From: Ascidiimonas aurantiaca
GTDB taxonomy: Bacteria > Bacteroidota > Bacteroidia > Flavobacteriales > Flavobacteriaceae
Reading direction: 5' to 3'
NCBI RefSeq assembly: GCF_037646345.1
Contig: NZ_JBBEWR010000005.1
Location: 186,001 to 250,000, forward strand
Length of the DNA stretch: 64,000 bases
Below, piece by piece: positions 52,779-61,997 of this stretch (positions are counted from its first letter, which is position 1; every line of letters begins with the position of its first letter). A program made the translations under genes and the position numbers. The notes below the pieces were generated by a model, which worked only from the letters and a program-made list of their open reading frames with translations, was not told the origin of the DNA and searched no databases.

Positions 52779-53969
52779 TTATATTGGGTAGGTGACTTTC
52801 TGATTTTGCCAGTTAACAAACTGAACTGTTTGCAATGGTTCTTCCAAAGTTTCAAAAAGAGCGGAGTAGCCTTCTTTTTCGTAAATAATGGGTACTGTGT
52901 ATTTTCCGCTATGATGTGGTAATACAAATTCAGGTACCGCCAGATTGGAAATATGCCTTTTCATTTGTTTTATCAAATTAATACCCGTGCTTATAGGTGT
53001 TTGAAATTGGGATGAACCGGGGGAGAAAGGCATGAAATGGTACAAATAGTGTGGTAGTATGCCGTTTTCATACAATTGCATACAAAAACGTTTGAACAGG
53101 GTAATATCATCATTAATTCCTTTTAACAATGGGATGTTGGCAAATAAAATGGCAGCTTCCTGAAGTAGGGCAGCTTTTTCAAAAAAAACAGGGCTTAATT
53201 CATTTGGGTGGGTTATATGAATACCAATATATTTTATCTGGTGTTTTTTTAATAAATTAATAAGTTCTTCATCAATGCGGTAAGGGTTGAATGTGAGGGA
53301 ACGTGTATGTATTCGTATAACAATGTCACTGCGAACGCTGCGAATATCAGTAAATACTTTCTCCAGCATTTTATTGGAAAGCATTAAAGGTTCACCACCG
53401 CTAAGAATGATCTCCTGTATTTCTTTGTCCCGGTCAATAAAGTGTAATGTATCTTCCCAATGACGTGAACTGAATTGTTCTTTGTCTGATTTTTTTTCAA
53501 GGGTTCGCAGTGCTTCATAGCAAAACTGACAATAGCTATGACATACATTAGACAGGCGAATAATTACCCGGTTATCATATTTACGTTGTGCAATTGGGTT
53601 TACCATGTCGTTCTCCACTTCCCAGTTTTCTGTGGTACTGTTATAAGCAAACTCCTGTTCTTCGTGTACCCTGGGAATAACCTGTTGCCATAAAGGGTCT
53701 TGTTCAAAATCTTCACCAACCTGAAAAAGAGATGCGTAATAGGGGGTTATGCCTAATTTAAGGGTACGGTTAGCTTTGGTAATGGTATTAATCGTAGCTT
53801 CTGAAAGAAACGGGAAAGCATTTAACAGTTTTTGAACGTTGTTAATACTGTTGCGTTGTTGCCATTTCCAGTCGGTAAAGTTTGGAGAATCCAGCAGTTC
53901 CCGGAAGTCTTTTGAGCATTGTGGTTTTTGATAGGTTTCATTTTCCATGGTAGTGTGTTTAGTTGACAA
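52779..53969 (-). CDS. Lysine-2,3-aminomutase-like radical SAM enzyme (KamA family)
   Basis: The 396-residue protein has the radical SAM cluster motif CHSYCQFC (Cys 143, 147, 150), LSGGEPLMLSNKML (SAM site, about 189), IRIHTRSLTFNPYRI (about 210-225) and FMPFSPGSSQF. Instead of the canonical PGGGGK, the PLP lysine region reads LPHHSGKYTVPI (Lys 356), so the flanking loop differs from true lysine aminomutases. It should shift an amino group between C2 and C3 of an unknown amino acid. Its start overlaps the dehydrogenase stop by 11 bp (a second ATG at 53948 would avoid it). Confidence 0.87.
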   Translation of the reverse strand: MSTKHTTMENETYQKPQCSKDFRELLDSPNFTDWKWQQRNSINNVQKLLNAFPFLSEATINTITKANRTLKLGITPYYASLFQVGEDFEQDPLWQQVIPRVHEEQEFAYNSTTENWEVENDMVNPIAQRKYDNRVIIRLSNVCHSYCQFCYEALRTLEKKSDKEQFSSRHWEDTLHFIDRDKEIQEIILSGGEPLMLSNKMLEKVFTDIRSVRSDIVIRIHTRSLTFNPYRIDEELINLLKKHQIKYIGIHITHPNELSPVFFEKAALLQEAAILFANIPLLKGINDDITLFKRFCMQLYENGILPHYLYHFMPFSPGSSQFQTPISTGINLIKQMKRHISNLAVPEFVLPHHSGKYTVPIIYEKEGYSALFETLEEPLQTVQFVNWQNQKVTYPI

Positions 53970-54933
53970 TGTTTTTTATTTTCTTTTGGTGAAGGACTTG
54001 CAGGGCTGTAAGTATGGCTCTGGATTTTAATTCATGTAGTGATGCAGCCGAGTAAAAGGCACTGTGTCCGGTAAGCAATACCCTATGATTATTTTGTAGA
54101 GATATAGGTATATGTGGCTCCTTTTCCAGTACATCAAGCCCTAAATGAATAAGGGGATGTTGTAATAATTTGGTTAAAGCAGCTTCTTCTATTACCTCTC
54201 CCCGGCAGGTATTTATTATTAAGGCATCTTCTTTGATGAGATGGCAGTTAGTGCTGTTTAACAAATATTTGGTTTCGCTGTTCAGGGGTACGTGAAAAGT
54301 GAGTATATCTGATTGTTTGAGAAGAGTTTCCAGATCAGGACTTTCCTGGATTCCCAATGATTTATGGAGCCCGCTTTTTTCATAAGGGTCATAAAACCAA
54401 ACACAAATACCGAATGCCTTAAGGCGCAGGGCGACTGCTTTTCCTATACGTCCGAGCCCTATAATACCTGCTTTTAAACCCCTTAAACGCCTGGTATCCA
54501 TGCCAATGGTTTTCCAGTTCCATATACCATCACCGGCTGCCCGGTTGGTATTGAAAAGTCTGCGGTTATTAGCAAGAATGAGTGCCAGTGTATGGTCTGC
54601 AACTTCTTCGGTACCGTAATCGGGAATAGTAATAACCGGGATATTTTTCTTTCGAGCTGCTTCTATATCAATGTTATCAAACCCTACTGCGGGACGTATG
54701 ATAGCACGGCAATTTTTTAAACGCTCTATCATACTTGTGGGCAAGGGCACAGAATACCACCAGATAAGAATATCTGCTTTGGTTACCTTTTTGTCATCCA
54801 GTAAAGGTTCAAAACCGGAAGTTTGTATTAAAGAAAGTGTGGCCTCATCCTGAAGAATGGATCTTTCCAAACTCAGTTTTTGATCTACATAACGATTGTT
54901 ATGCCCATCTACAATAACGATATTCGGTTTCAT
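53959..54933 (-). CDS. D-2-hydroxyacid dehydrogenase (NAD-dependent)
   Basis: The 324-residue protein has the complete 2-hydroxyacid dehydrogenase plan: RPAVGFDNIDIEAARKKNIPV (about 77-97), the NAD motif GLKAGIIGLGRIGKAVALRLKAFG (about 147-170), catalytic Arg in INTCRGEVIEE (about 235), Glu in LDVLEKEPHIP (about 265) and His in LLTGHSAFYS (about 285). It reduces a 2-oxo acid to a D-hydroxy acid or the reverse. In an operon with an aminotransferase it may set the redox state of the same carbon skeleton. The start overlaps the metK stop by 4 bp (ATGA). Confidence 0.88.
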   Translation of the reverse strand: MKPNIVIVDGHNNRYVDQKLSLERSILQDEATLSLIQTSGFEPLLDDKKVTKADILIWWYSVPLPTSMIERLKNCRAIIRPAVGFDNIDIEAARKKNIPVITIPDYGTEEVADHTLALILANNRRLFNTNRAAGDGIWNWKTIGMDTRRLRGLKAGIIGLGRIGKAVALRLKAFGICVWFYDPYEKSGLHKSLGIQESPDLETLLKQSDILTFHVPLNSETKYLLNSTNCHLIKEDALIINTCRGEVIEEAALTKLLQHPLIHLGLDVLEKEPHIPISLQNNHRVLLTGHSAFYSAASLHELKSRAILTALQVLHQKKIKNIVN

Positions 54934-56219
54934 AGATGGTTTTTAAATAGTTTTTTAAGGGTTTCTGTCATATCAAGCGCTTCCCATGAAAAGAAATGGA
55001 TATCCCGGAGATCTTTCTCAGGATGTTCTCCGTTCCACTGATGCTGAGAACCGGTAAAAGCATTGCGACCCATATGACCGTAAGAAGCGGTAGCAAAGTA
55101 CTTGGGCTCCTGAAGCTGTAATTTTTGTTCCATACCGGCCGGAGAAAAATCGAGTTCCTGTAAAAGAAGTTGGGCAATTTCCCCATCAGTTAGTTTTACA
55201 TGTGATGTGCCGAAGGTGTGAACGTTAAGAGCTACCGGATTGCTTATGCCAATAGCGTAAGCAAGCTGCAGCAATACTTTGTCGGCAATACCTGCAGCAA
55301 CCATATTTTTTGCTATATAGCGAGCCATATATGCCGCACTTCGATCTACTTTAGATGCGTCTTTACCAGACATTCCGCCACCACCGTGTGAACAGGCACC
55401 CCCATAGGTATCTACTATGATTTTTCGGTTCGTCAGTCCGGCATCACCATGAGGACCGCCAATAATAAACTTTCCGGTGGGGTTTACCAGGATACGGGTA
55501 TTTTTATGCAACCATTTTTTAGGAATAACATACGGTAGAATATGTTTGCAAATATCCTGATAAATTGTTCTGACCATGGCCTGCTCACGTTCGGTTTCAC
55601 TGAGCAGGGGAGTAGTATGCTCGTTAATAAAATGAGTGTGTTGAGTGGAAACGATAATGGTATCAACATATAAAGGATTATTTTGAGCATCGTACCGCAG
55701 GGTGACCTGACTCTTGGCATCAGGCCGCAGATAAGGCATTTTTTCAGGATGTTTCCGCCGTATTTCTTTTAATTTTAGAAGTATATCATTTGCCAGAACG
55801 TATGCCTGAGGCAGATATTGGGGTGTTTCACGTGTTGCAAAACCAAAAATAATGCCTTGATCACCAGCGCCTTGATCCACAGTCTTTTCCCGATCTACTC
55901 CGCGAACAATATCTTCAGACTGTGTATGCAAACGTATCTGCACCTCGCAATCTTGTGCAGAGAACAGGATGTCTGGATCGTTATAGCCTATATGGTGAAG
56001 CACGTTACGCACGATCTTTTCAATATTTACTACGGCTTTACTTCTGTATTCGCCTCCTACCAGAACAAAGTTGGTAGTGACAAAAACTTCACAGCAGATC
56101 CTGGTTTTTGGATCTTGCGCTAACATGCTGTCGAGAATCGCATCTGCAATCTGATCGGCTACTTTATCAGGATGTCCTTCGGAAACAGATTCCGAAGTAA
56201 TAAGATAGGTGTTGTTCAT
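54930..56219 (-). CDS. metK: S-adenosylmethionine synthetase (operon-encoded, divergent)
   Basis: The 429-residue enzyme makes SAM from Met and ATP. It has [33 protein letters not shown] (about 5-37), the loop [15 protein letters not shown] (about 128-142), [21 protein letters not shown] (about 253-273), and [26 protein letters not shown] (about 278-303). It departs in many positions from the usual flavobacterial MetK N-terminus ([21 protein letters not shown]-type), which suggests a second, pathway-dedicated copy. It is the first gene of a seven-gene operon containing a radical SAM enzyme; the 880 bp upstream are free of genes. Confidence 0.92.
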   Translation of the reverse strand: [429 protein letters not shown]

Positions 56220-57098
56220 TTTTTAGTTTTTCATATAAAGCTTATACTACTTTAGCAGGAATATACTCTTACTTAGGTTGTTACAAAAAAGGTTTTAGTT
56301 TGCAAAGAGGCATTATCCCCTTTGGGAGAGAGAAGGATATGCTCCTTTTTTATCACAAAAATATCTTACGGTGGTATGGCATACGAGAACCTTGTAACTC
56401 CTTCTGGGGAGAAAGTACTCTAGCCGCGAAACCATTATTTTGATATTGTATAAAATTTTAATGTAGTTTATTGTGCTGTATGTCAATGCTTTTTTGATGC
56501 ACGTACAGAACCTTCAACTAACGGGAGCTTTTTGTTAAATTATATTAAATGTAAGAATATTCTTTTTAATTGAGAAATAAAAGAGTGTTTTTACCTGTTT
56601 TAAGAAATGGTTTCTAAAAGCACAGATTACCTTTTTTAAAAGGGTTGCCGTTTTAAAACAGATATGTTGGAAGAAAATAAAGTATATCTAAACTGAGTTG
56701 AGGTGTTTAAAAGCTGGTTTACTGTGATGCAGTGACGTGTATTCACTTAGCTTTTTAATTTACCAGATTTGTTTTTCCCGGTGAAGTACGCGATGGAAAT
56801 AAAAATAAGAAGTAAAATGCTATTTTTTTCATAGAAAAGAAATAATGAATAGCAGGCAGGATGTTTTTATATACCCTGCCTGTTTTTTGTGAAAGGCTGT
56901 ATTATTATGGCGGGAGAGATCATGCTCCCTCCCAAAGCAGTCAATACAATAATAATTGTGCTTATACCCCGTAACTGCTAACGTGTTTTTTGCTGTGGAG
57001 GCCTTCTGGTTTAAGTGTATTTACAGATGTTACAAGAATAATTCTTAAGTTATACTCCAGAATCTTAATATTTATAAAAAGGTATCAGTTTTGCTCTT
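56220..57098. other. Long intergenic region upstream of the metK operon
   Basis: About 880 bp without a supported gene. It must contain the promoter of the seven-gene operon. A plus-strand terminator-like hairpin lies at 56853 although no plus-strand gene precedes it, so a small RNA or a lost gene is possible. A 25-codon minus-strand frame near 56832 (MKKIAFYFLFLFPSR...) looks like the start of a broken signal-peptide gene; in another frame the same DNA reads KNSILLLIFISIAYFTGKNKSG. Confidence 0.5.
56853..56890 (+). terminator. Hairpin with T run in gene-free region
   Basis: CAGGCAGG (56853-56860) pairs with CCTGCCTG (56875-56882), followed by six T. The order fits a plus-strand terminator, but no plus-strand gene lies upstream within 800 bp. 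Confidence 0.65.
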
Positions 57099-57764
57099 TT
57101 ATGTATTGGCTTTAGTAGCTTTTTTACCAGTTAACATATATGTCCCGATCCATAAAAACCAAATAATCTGTGTTAACCCAAACAGGGCACCGAGTTCCTG
57201 CAAACCGGGAACAAGTGTTAACATTCCGGTACCACCTACCAGAACTCCTAAATAATTTAGCGTTTTTGGAAAAACTTTTTCTTTCAGTCCGTAAACACTG
57301 ATGAGAAATACCCAGAGTCCTCCCACTACTTCCACACCACCCCCCAGTCCGTTTTGGATAGTACTGAGTATTTTCCAGGATACTACCGCAGTAGCAGGGT
57401 TTTCTGCGTACAGGTCATTAAGGGTCTCTAGACCGATGTTGGCAATCATACCACTTGAGATTACTAATCCGGACCAGATAAACCCCAGAACAGGAATGGT
57501 TTTAAGCCCTATGGCTTTTTTATTTTGAAAGTTTTCCTGAAGTGCAATGGTTAAAAGAATTAATACTAATCCGAATAGTACATAGATCAGGATATTCCAT
57601 ATTTGAAACATACTTTTCTTTTCAAGAACAAATCTGAGTTTTTCTGTATCTGAAAGCAGTGTATCTGCTGAAGGTGCCAGGAACAGGAAGAGGAAAATAA
57701 AACCAATCAGGTAAATGATGGCTTCTGTAATTGCAGCAATTCCTCCGATTTTCTGATAGTTCAT
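57099..57764 (-). CDS. DUF4386 family membrane protein
   Basis: The 221-residue protein has six hydrophobic helices and the DUF4386 features: QKIGGIAAITEAIIYLIGFIFLF at the N-terminus, WNILIYVLFGLVLILLTIALQEN (about 56-78), VVGGLWVFLISVYGLK and LNYLGVLVGGTGMLTLVPG (about 168-190). Function is unknown in the family. Same strand as the next gene upstream, 66 bp away. Confidence 0.83.
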   Translation of the reverse strand: MNYQKIGGIAAITEAIIYLIGFIFLFLFLAPSADTLLSDTEKLRFVLEKKSMFQIWNILIYVLFGLVLILLTIALQENFQNKKAIGLKTIPVLGFIWSGLVISSGMIANIGLETLNDLYAENPATAVVSWKILSTIQNGLGGGVEVVGGLWVFLISVYGLKEKVFPKTLNYLGVLVGGTGMLTLVPGLQELGALFGLTQIIWFLWIGTYMLTGKKATKANT

Positions 57765-57830
57765 GTGGTGCAGTTTGTCGTTTTTGTAAAGACGATTGTA
57801 ACGAGAGTTTGTTACGTAATCAGGGTTGCT

Positions 57831-59417
57831 TTATTGGTTTTGAACATCACATCCGGAGACGGACTCAAGTATGTTCTCCCATCTTTTTTGATTTTGAAAT
57901 TGACGTATATGCTCAATAACGGCTTCTTTAGTGCCATCTTCAATTCCCCACCAGTCTTTTATATCTGAATCATGAAGGGCATACCTCCGGTTTAATTCTG
58001 TAATAAAAGTATCGGTATACATTTCTATAAGAATATCGCCTTCGGGTTCTTCATCCAGAGGCCCGAAGAAAATGTAACCGTCATAATTATCCTCATAATT
58101 TCCCGATCCGTTGTCGTATAATGCATCGAAGGGTTCTTTACCAAAAGGGCTGTTTTTAAGTTCAAAAGCCAACGGGACATTACCTGCCCGGCAAAAAGCA
58201 TAATCAAAGACACCGTGTCGAACTCTTTCGGGAATGTCTATGCGATTGTGCATTTGCGGGCTATGAGTGAAAATAAAATACAGATCACGTTGCGGAAATT
58301 TTTGTGTAAGAATTGCCCCGGCGGTTCCCTGCAATTTGGCAATATGCTGTGTGCCTACGGTAAAAAAAGAGTTTCTTGTATCCTGATGCTCTTTCAGGTG
58401 CTTTTCAATAACTGCGGCCATATGCTTATCCCTGTCTAATGTATGACTCGCTTCCACCGCTTCTAAGGTTTGATAAGCACTAGGGGTACGAGGGGTATCT
58501 ACCAGTATAATTTTTACTTTTTCTTTTACGGGAAGGACTTTATTTACCTTCCAAAGGTCTACTATAAAATCAAACACTCCTTTTTCATCCCAGCCATCAA
58601 ATTTATACTCACGAAATACATTCAGCAATAATTCTTTATCGAGAGTATCTTTTTCCATAAAGCGATCCAGATTTTCCTGCATATTGGCCCCTAATTCTAT
58701 AAAAACCTTACCTGTAGTTTGGGCAAATCTTTTATCCTTTATTACCTCGCGGCATATATTCCAGGACCATTTTCTAAAGTGAATGTCTCCGTACAGTACC
58801 AGTTTATGTGTTTCGAGCTTTTTGAGGATGAAATCTTTGGGAGGTACTGCATTCTTTTGCAGATAAGTAACCAGAGAAAGAGTGTCCTGCGGAACCTTTT
58901 TTATTCGGTTTAGATGCCGTAGCTGCTTTAACCTGAGAGGCGCATTGTTTTTAAAATATTTCCGGGCCTGAGGTAAGGTGTTAAAAAGTTCCTGTTTTTT
59001 ACTGTAATTAACCCAGTGATGATTTTCTCTTGCCAGCCAGCGTCCCATAATACCGGATGCCTCAGTTTTTGTTATCATCAGTGAGACAGAATCTTTATAT
59101 ACCATCACTTCTTCAATGATAGTATGCAAAAGAGCATTTTTATCTATTTGTGCCACAGGGCTATCAGGTGCGGTAACCGGCGGAAAATGATTTTTTAATC
59201 CCGAAAAACTGTTAGGACGCAGCATAGCTGTTTTTCCATTTATGAGGAGGTATGCATAGGAAATACCTGCTTTTAGCGGTGTTTGCAAATTGAGGGTGTC
59301 TGGAAAATCTTTTATTTTCCGGGCAACCGTATTAGTGGTAAAGTCTTCCGGAGGGGCAGAAGTGAGACACGAAACTAATGAACCAAAACAGAGAAGAATA
59401 AGGAATTGTTTTTTCAT
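57831..59417 (-). CDS. Lipoprotein with ChaN/EreA-like domain
   Basis: The 528-residue protein has a lipoprotein signal (LILLCFGSLVSC). After an N-terminal region with a predicted strand-rich domain comes a segment resembling the ChaN/erythromycin-esterase-like/TraB fold: LVLYGDIHFRKWSW (about 209-222), KVFIELGANMQENLDRF (about 240-256), VKIILVDTPRTPSAYQTLEA (about 303-323) and FFTVGTQHIAKLQG (about 355-368). The spaced Asp, Glu and His residues are those that form the active or metal site in such proteins. It may be a hydrolase of unknown substrate on the cell surface. Confidence 0.68.
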   Translation of the reverse strand: MKKQFLILLCFGSLVSCLTSAPPEDFTTNTVARKIKDFPDTLNLQTPLKAGISYAYLLINGKTAMLRPNSFSGLKNHFPPVTAPDSPVAQIDKNALLHTIIEEVMVYKDSVSLMITKTEASGIMGRWLARENHHWVNYSKKQELFNTLPQARKYFKNNAPLRLKQLRHLNRIKKVPQDTLSLVTYLQKNAVPPKDFILKKLETHKLVLYGDIHFRKWSWNICREVIKDKRFAQTTGKVFIELGANMQENLDRFMEKDTLDKELLLNVFREYKFDGWDEKGVFDFIVDLWKVNKVLPVKEKVKIILVDTPRTPSAYQTLEAVEASHTLDRDKHMAAVIEKHLKEHQDTRNSFFTVGTQHIAKLQGTAGAILTQKFPQRDLYFIFTHSPQMHNRIDIPERVRHGVFDYAFCRAGNVPLAFELKNSPFGKEPFDALYDNGSGNYEDNYDGYIFFGPLDEEPEGDILIEMYTDTFITELNRRYALHDSDIKDWWGIEDGTKEAVIEHIRQFQNQKRWENILESVSGCDVQNQ

Positions 59418-59626
59418 TTTGAATAGTATGCACCATTTAAAACAGCAAAGCAGACGTATGGTATACCTTCCTTTTTTTAAACTTTTTAGTGCCCGTTTTC
59501 GTTAAATATAAGGAATATTTTATAGCATAAAGGATACTTTAAATTCACTTATAAATAAGAGCGTGCCTTCTGCTTTAAACCAAATATGTTATTTGCCTGA
59601 TCATACCCCTGTAGCAAACACTGTCT

Positions 59627-60658
59627 TCAATGTGCTGCTAAAAACGTTAGTATTGCCTGGTTACACGCTTCAGGCTGGTCCAAAAATGATTCGTGTCCGC
59701 AATTGGGTAAAACTGTTAAGGTTGCCTTAGGAATAAGGTGTTGGGCCTCTTCCAGTTCTTCGGGTACGGCAATATCATCAAACCTTCCTGTTAGTAACAG
59801 TACAGGATGTTGTATATGAGCAATATTTTTAAAGCGGTCCAGGTTTCGATCGGCCTCCCAAAGTTTATCGGCTACCCGTTGGTTGTCTTTGTTATTAAAA
59901 TATGAAACAGGGTTGTAGGGACGGGAGAACAGCACCTTAACTACCATACCTATAGAGATCTTTCTTTTAGTTGGGGTATAGGCGCGATCTACATAGGCGT
60001 TCCATTGTCGGGAAGTTTCTGCATTGTGAATAGAGTCGGTTTGCGTAATCCAGTCCCATGCCTGTTGCCAATAGGCCGTATCTTTTTCTTTGACAATAAA
60101 CTCTTTTGCCAGATTTTTGAGGTACAGAGGGCGGTAGTAGGTATAGCGCATCCGGGAAAAGTCGGTAGTAACAGGTGCGTTTAAAACCATTCCCGCTTTG
60201 ATAAACCGGGTTTTTTCAGGAAAGGCAGCCAGACAATCGAGTACTTCCTGCCCTCCGGCACTATGGCCCAGCAAATAAATATCCGCCTTATATTTTTCTT
60301 TAAGTGCTCTGGCTATGGAAATAATGTCTATGCTTACCTGTGTTGGATTAACAGATGTTGTATCTATTTTTTTAACAGATCGGTTAAGGCCGCGCTGATC
60401 AAAATAGGCTATGGCTACTTCGGTTTCAAGGGTGTTTTTCCATTTGGGATAATCTGACCGGCCAAAATCGATACCGTTATGGGCAGGTCCTCCCTGTACG
60501 AATAGTATAATTTTATGAGTGCTGAGGTTTCCCCGAATAAAGACCGGTAAATTTTTGGTTTCCGGTTCTACATAAAAAAAATCTTTTACTGTTTGTGCCT
60601 TTACGCTTATAAAGGCGAACACCATACTTAGGCAAACTAATTGTTTTGAATACTTCAT
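59627..60658 (-). CDS. Secreted alpha/beta hydrolase
   Basis: The 343-residue protein has a signal peptide (QLVCLSMVFAFISVKAQ) and an alpha/beta hydrolase core: KIILFVQGGPAHNGIDFG (oxyanion loop, about 50-67), VAIAYFDQRGLNRS (about 80-94), nucleophile in YLLGHSAGGQEVLD (about 132-146), Asp in LLTGRFDDIAVPEE (about 290-303) and His in LPNCGHESFLDQPE (about 315-328). The FDQRG text is typical of proline iminopeptidase-like enzymes. Substrate unknown. Upstream lies a LytTR regulator on the same strand, 93 bp away. Confidence 0.85.
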   Translation of the reverse strand: MKYSKQLVCLSMVFAFISVKAQTVKDFFYVEPETKNLPVFIRGNLSTHKIILFVQGGPAHNGIDFGRSDYPKWKNTLETEVAIAYFDQRGLNRSVKKIDTTSVNPTQVSIDIISIARALKEKYKADIYLLGHSAGGQEVLDCLAAFPEKTRFIKAGMVLNAPVTTDFSRMRYTYYRPLYLKNLAKEFIVKEKDTAYWQQAWDWITQTDSIHNAETSRQWNAYVDRAYTPTKRKISIGMVVKVLFSRPYNPVSYFNNKDNQRVADKLWEADRNLDRFKNIAHIQHPVLLLTGRFDDIAVPEELEEAQHLIPKATLTVLPNCGHESFLDQPEACNQAILTFLAAH

Positions 60659-60751
60659 TTTTTAAGGTTTTGACATGAAAGTGCAAAACAATACATACGA
60701 AAGATCAAAGCGAAGGTTTCTGTTAAGTAAAAAGGTGAATGGGCTTTAATA

Positions 60752-61558
60752 TCACAGTGACTGGGTTATCCATTTTTTAAATACGGGGGCATTATATTTA
60801 GATACTATAAGGTTTTTGTGAAAGTTCATGCCGTATTGTAATTGTATCTCCAGTTTTTGATAATCTAATTTTTTAAACGCTGCAATTGCTTTTCGGGCCA
60901 CAATTACCTGCCTGTTCAACCTAAAGAACTGGTGTGGGTTCAACGTATCTGTTAAGGCGGCCAGAGTATAACTGGTATGAAAACTTTCTCCGTTGTGTAA
61001 CCGCGCCCATACCAGTCCCTGATCTGTATAAAAAAGAGCTACTTCAATAATACTAACCAGCCGGGTTTCATTGCCAGTTTGTAAACGTATTTCTTTGAGA
61101 TATTTACTAACGGTTTCAGGCTCTGCAATATCTTGAGCAACGGGTTTGTAGAAATACTTTTGGTAGAAATACGTGCTGCCAATAATGAGCATGGCCCCGA
61201 TAATTGGGAGGTCGTAATCGTATAATGTGGTTTCTTCACGTAATGAAGAAACGTTATAATACAATTTGTAAAACAGAATATCGGTAACCAGCACATACCC
61301 AAAAACAACAGCAGAAACAATGAGCAAAAGAATAAGCCATTGAAAATACTTTTTTAGGGTGTACCTTCGGAATGCTTTTAATAACAGATAATTGAATAAA
61401 AGGTAGCCGGTAATCAGAGTAAACCAGAGGTGCAGGAAGTTAACCACTTTATCGGTATTCCATTCTGAAAAATAGAAGAAATAAGGATCAATAAGCCCAT
61501 AAAGAAATACGGAGATCAACAGGGTTACCAAAAGTACAGATAACACTTTTTTGCTCAT
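60752..61558 (-). CDS. Membrane-bound LytTR family regulator
   Basis: The 268-residue protein has four hydrophobic helices (about 5-22, 41-60, 74-93, 117-133). After a linker it carries a C-terminal LytTR DNA-binding domain: LVSIIEVALFYTDQGLVWARLHNGESFHTSYTLAALTDTLNPHQFFRLNRQVIVARKAIAAFKKLDYQKLEIQL (about 167-240). This is the common Bacteroidota one-component form in which a membrane sensor is fused to LytTR. It probably controls the adjacent hydrolase gene. Confidence 0.88.
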   Translation of the reverse strand: MSKKVLSVLLVTLLISVFLYGLIDPYFFYFSEWNTDKVVNFLHLWFTLITGYLLFNYLLLKAFRRYTLKKYFQWLILLLIVSAVVFGYVLVTDILFYKLYYNVSSLREETTLYDYDLPIIGAMLIIGSTYFYQKYFYKPVAQDIAEPETVSKYLKEIRLQTGNETRLVSIIEVALFYTDQGLVWARLHNGESFHTSYTLAALTDTLNPHQFFRLNRQVIVARKAIAAFKKLDYQKLEIQLQYGMNFHKNLIVSKYNAPVFKKWITQSL

Positions 61559-61997
61559 GAAAACTGAAATTGTATATTAATAGTGGGAACTGTTTGATAC
61601 CCATTGGCCGACTAATTTACTAAATAAACACGATCAGTTAGCAGAAGGTTTATGTTTGGCCATTTGAAATAAGGTTTTATTCCGTACAACTTTTTACACC
61701 CTGACTCTTATTTTAAAAACTTTGGATAAATTGAACACAAATATCAAATAATCAGGTTTTTTTGTATTTCTTCACGTGATTTTTACGGGTATTATGTGAT
61801 TTACTTGTAAGTAAAATTACCTATTTAAAAAATAAGTATTTTCTCTCTTTTTATTGTTGTGATGATATAGGAGATTTGTAAAGTGAACTAACTAAGAATA
61901 TTCGATTGAGTAGCTGCTATCATTTTTTGTTCACAAAGGTGGAATCTGAAAAGCCTCAATAAGAAATAGAGTAAGAACAATTAAAAAACAATTAACT
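61559..61997. other. Intergenic, divergent promoters
   Basis: About 440 bp of A+T-rich DNA between the leftward LytTR gene and the rightward 77-residue gene. No repeat, hairpin or RNA gene is seen. Confidence 0.5.

Noticed and set aside
56757..56834. 25-codon minus-strand frame with hydrophobic start
   Set aside because: Too short, frame switches, no downstream coding; noted only as a possible gene relic.
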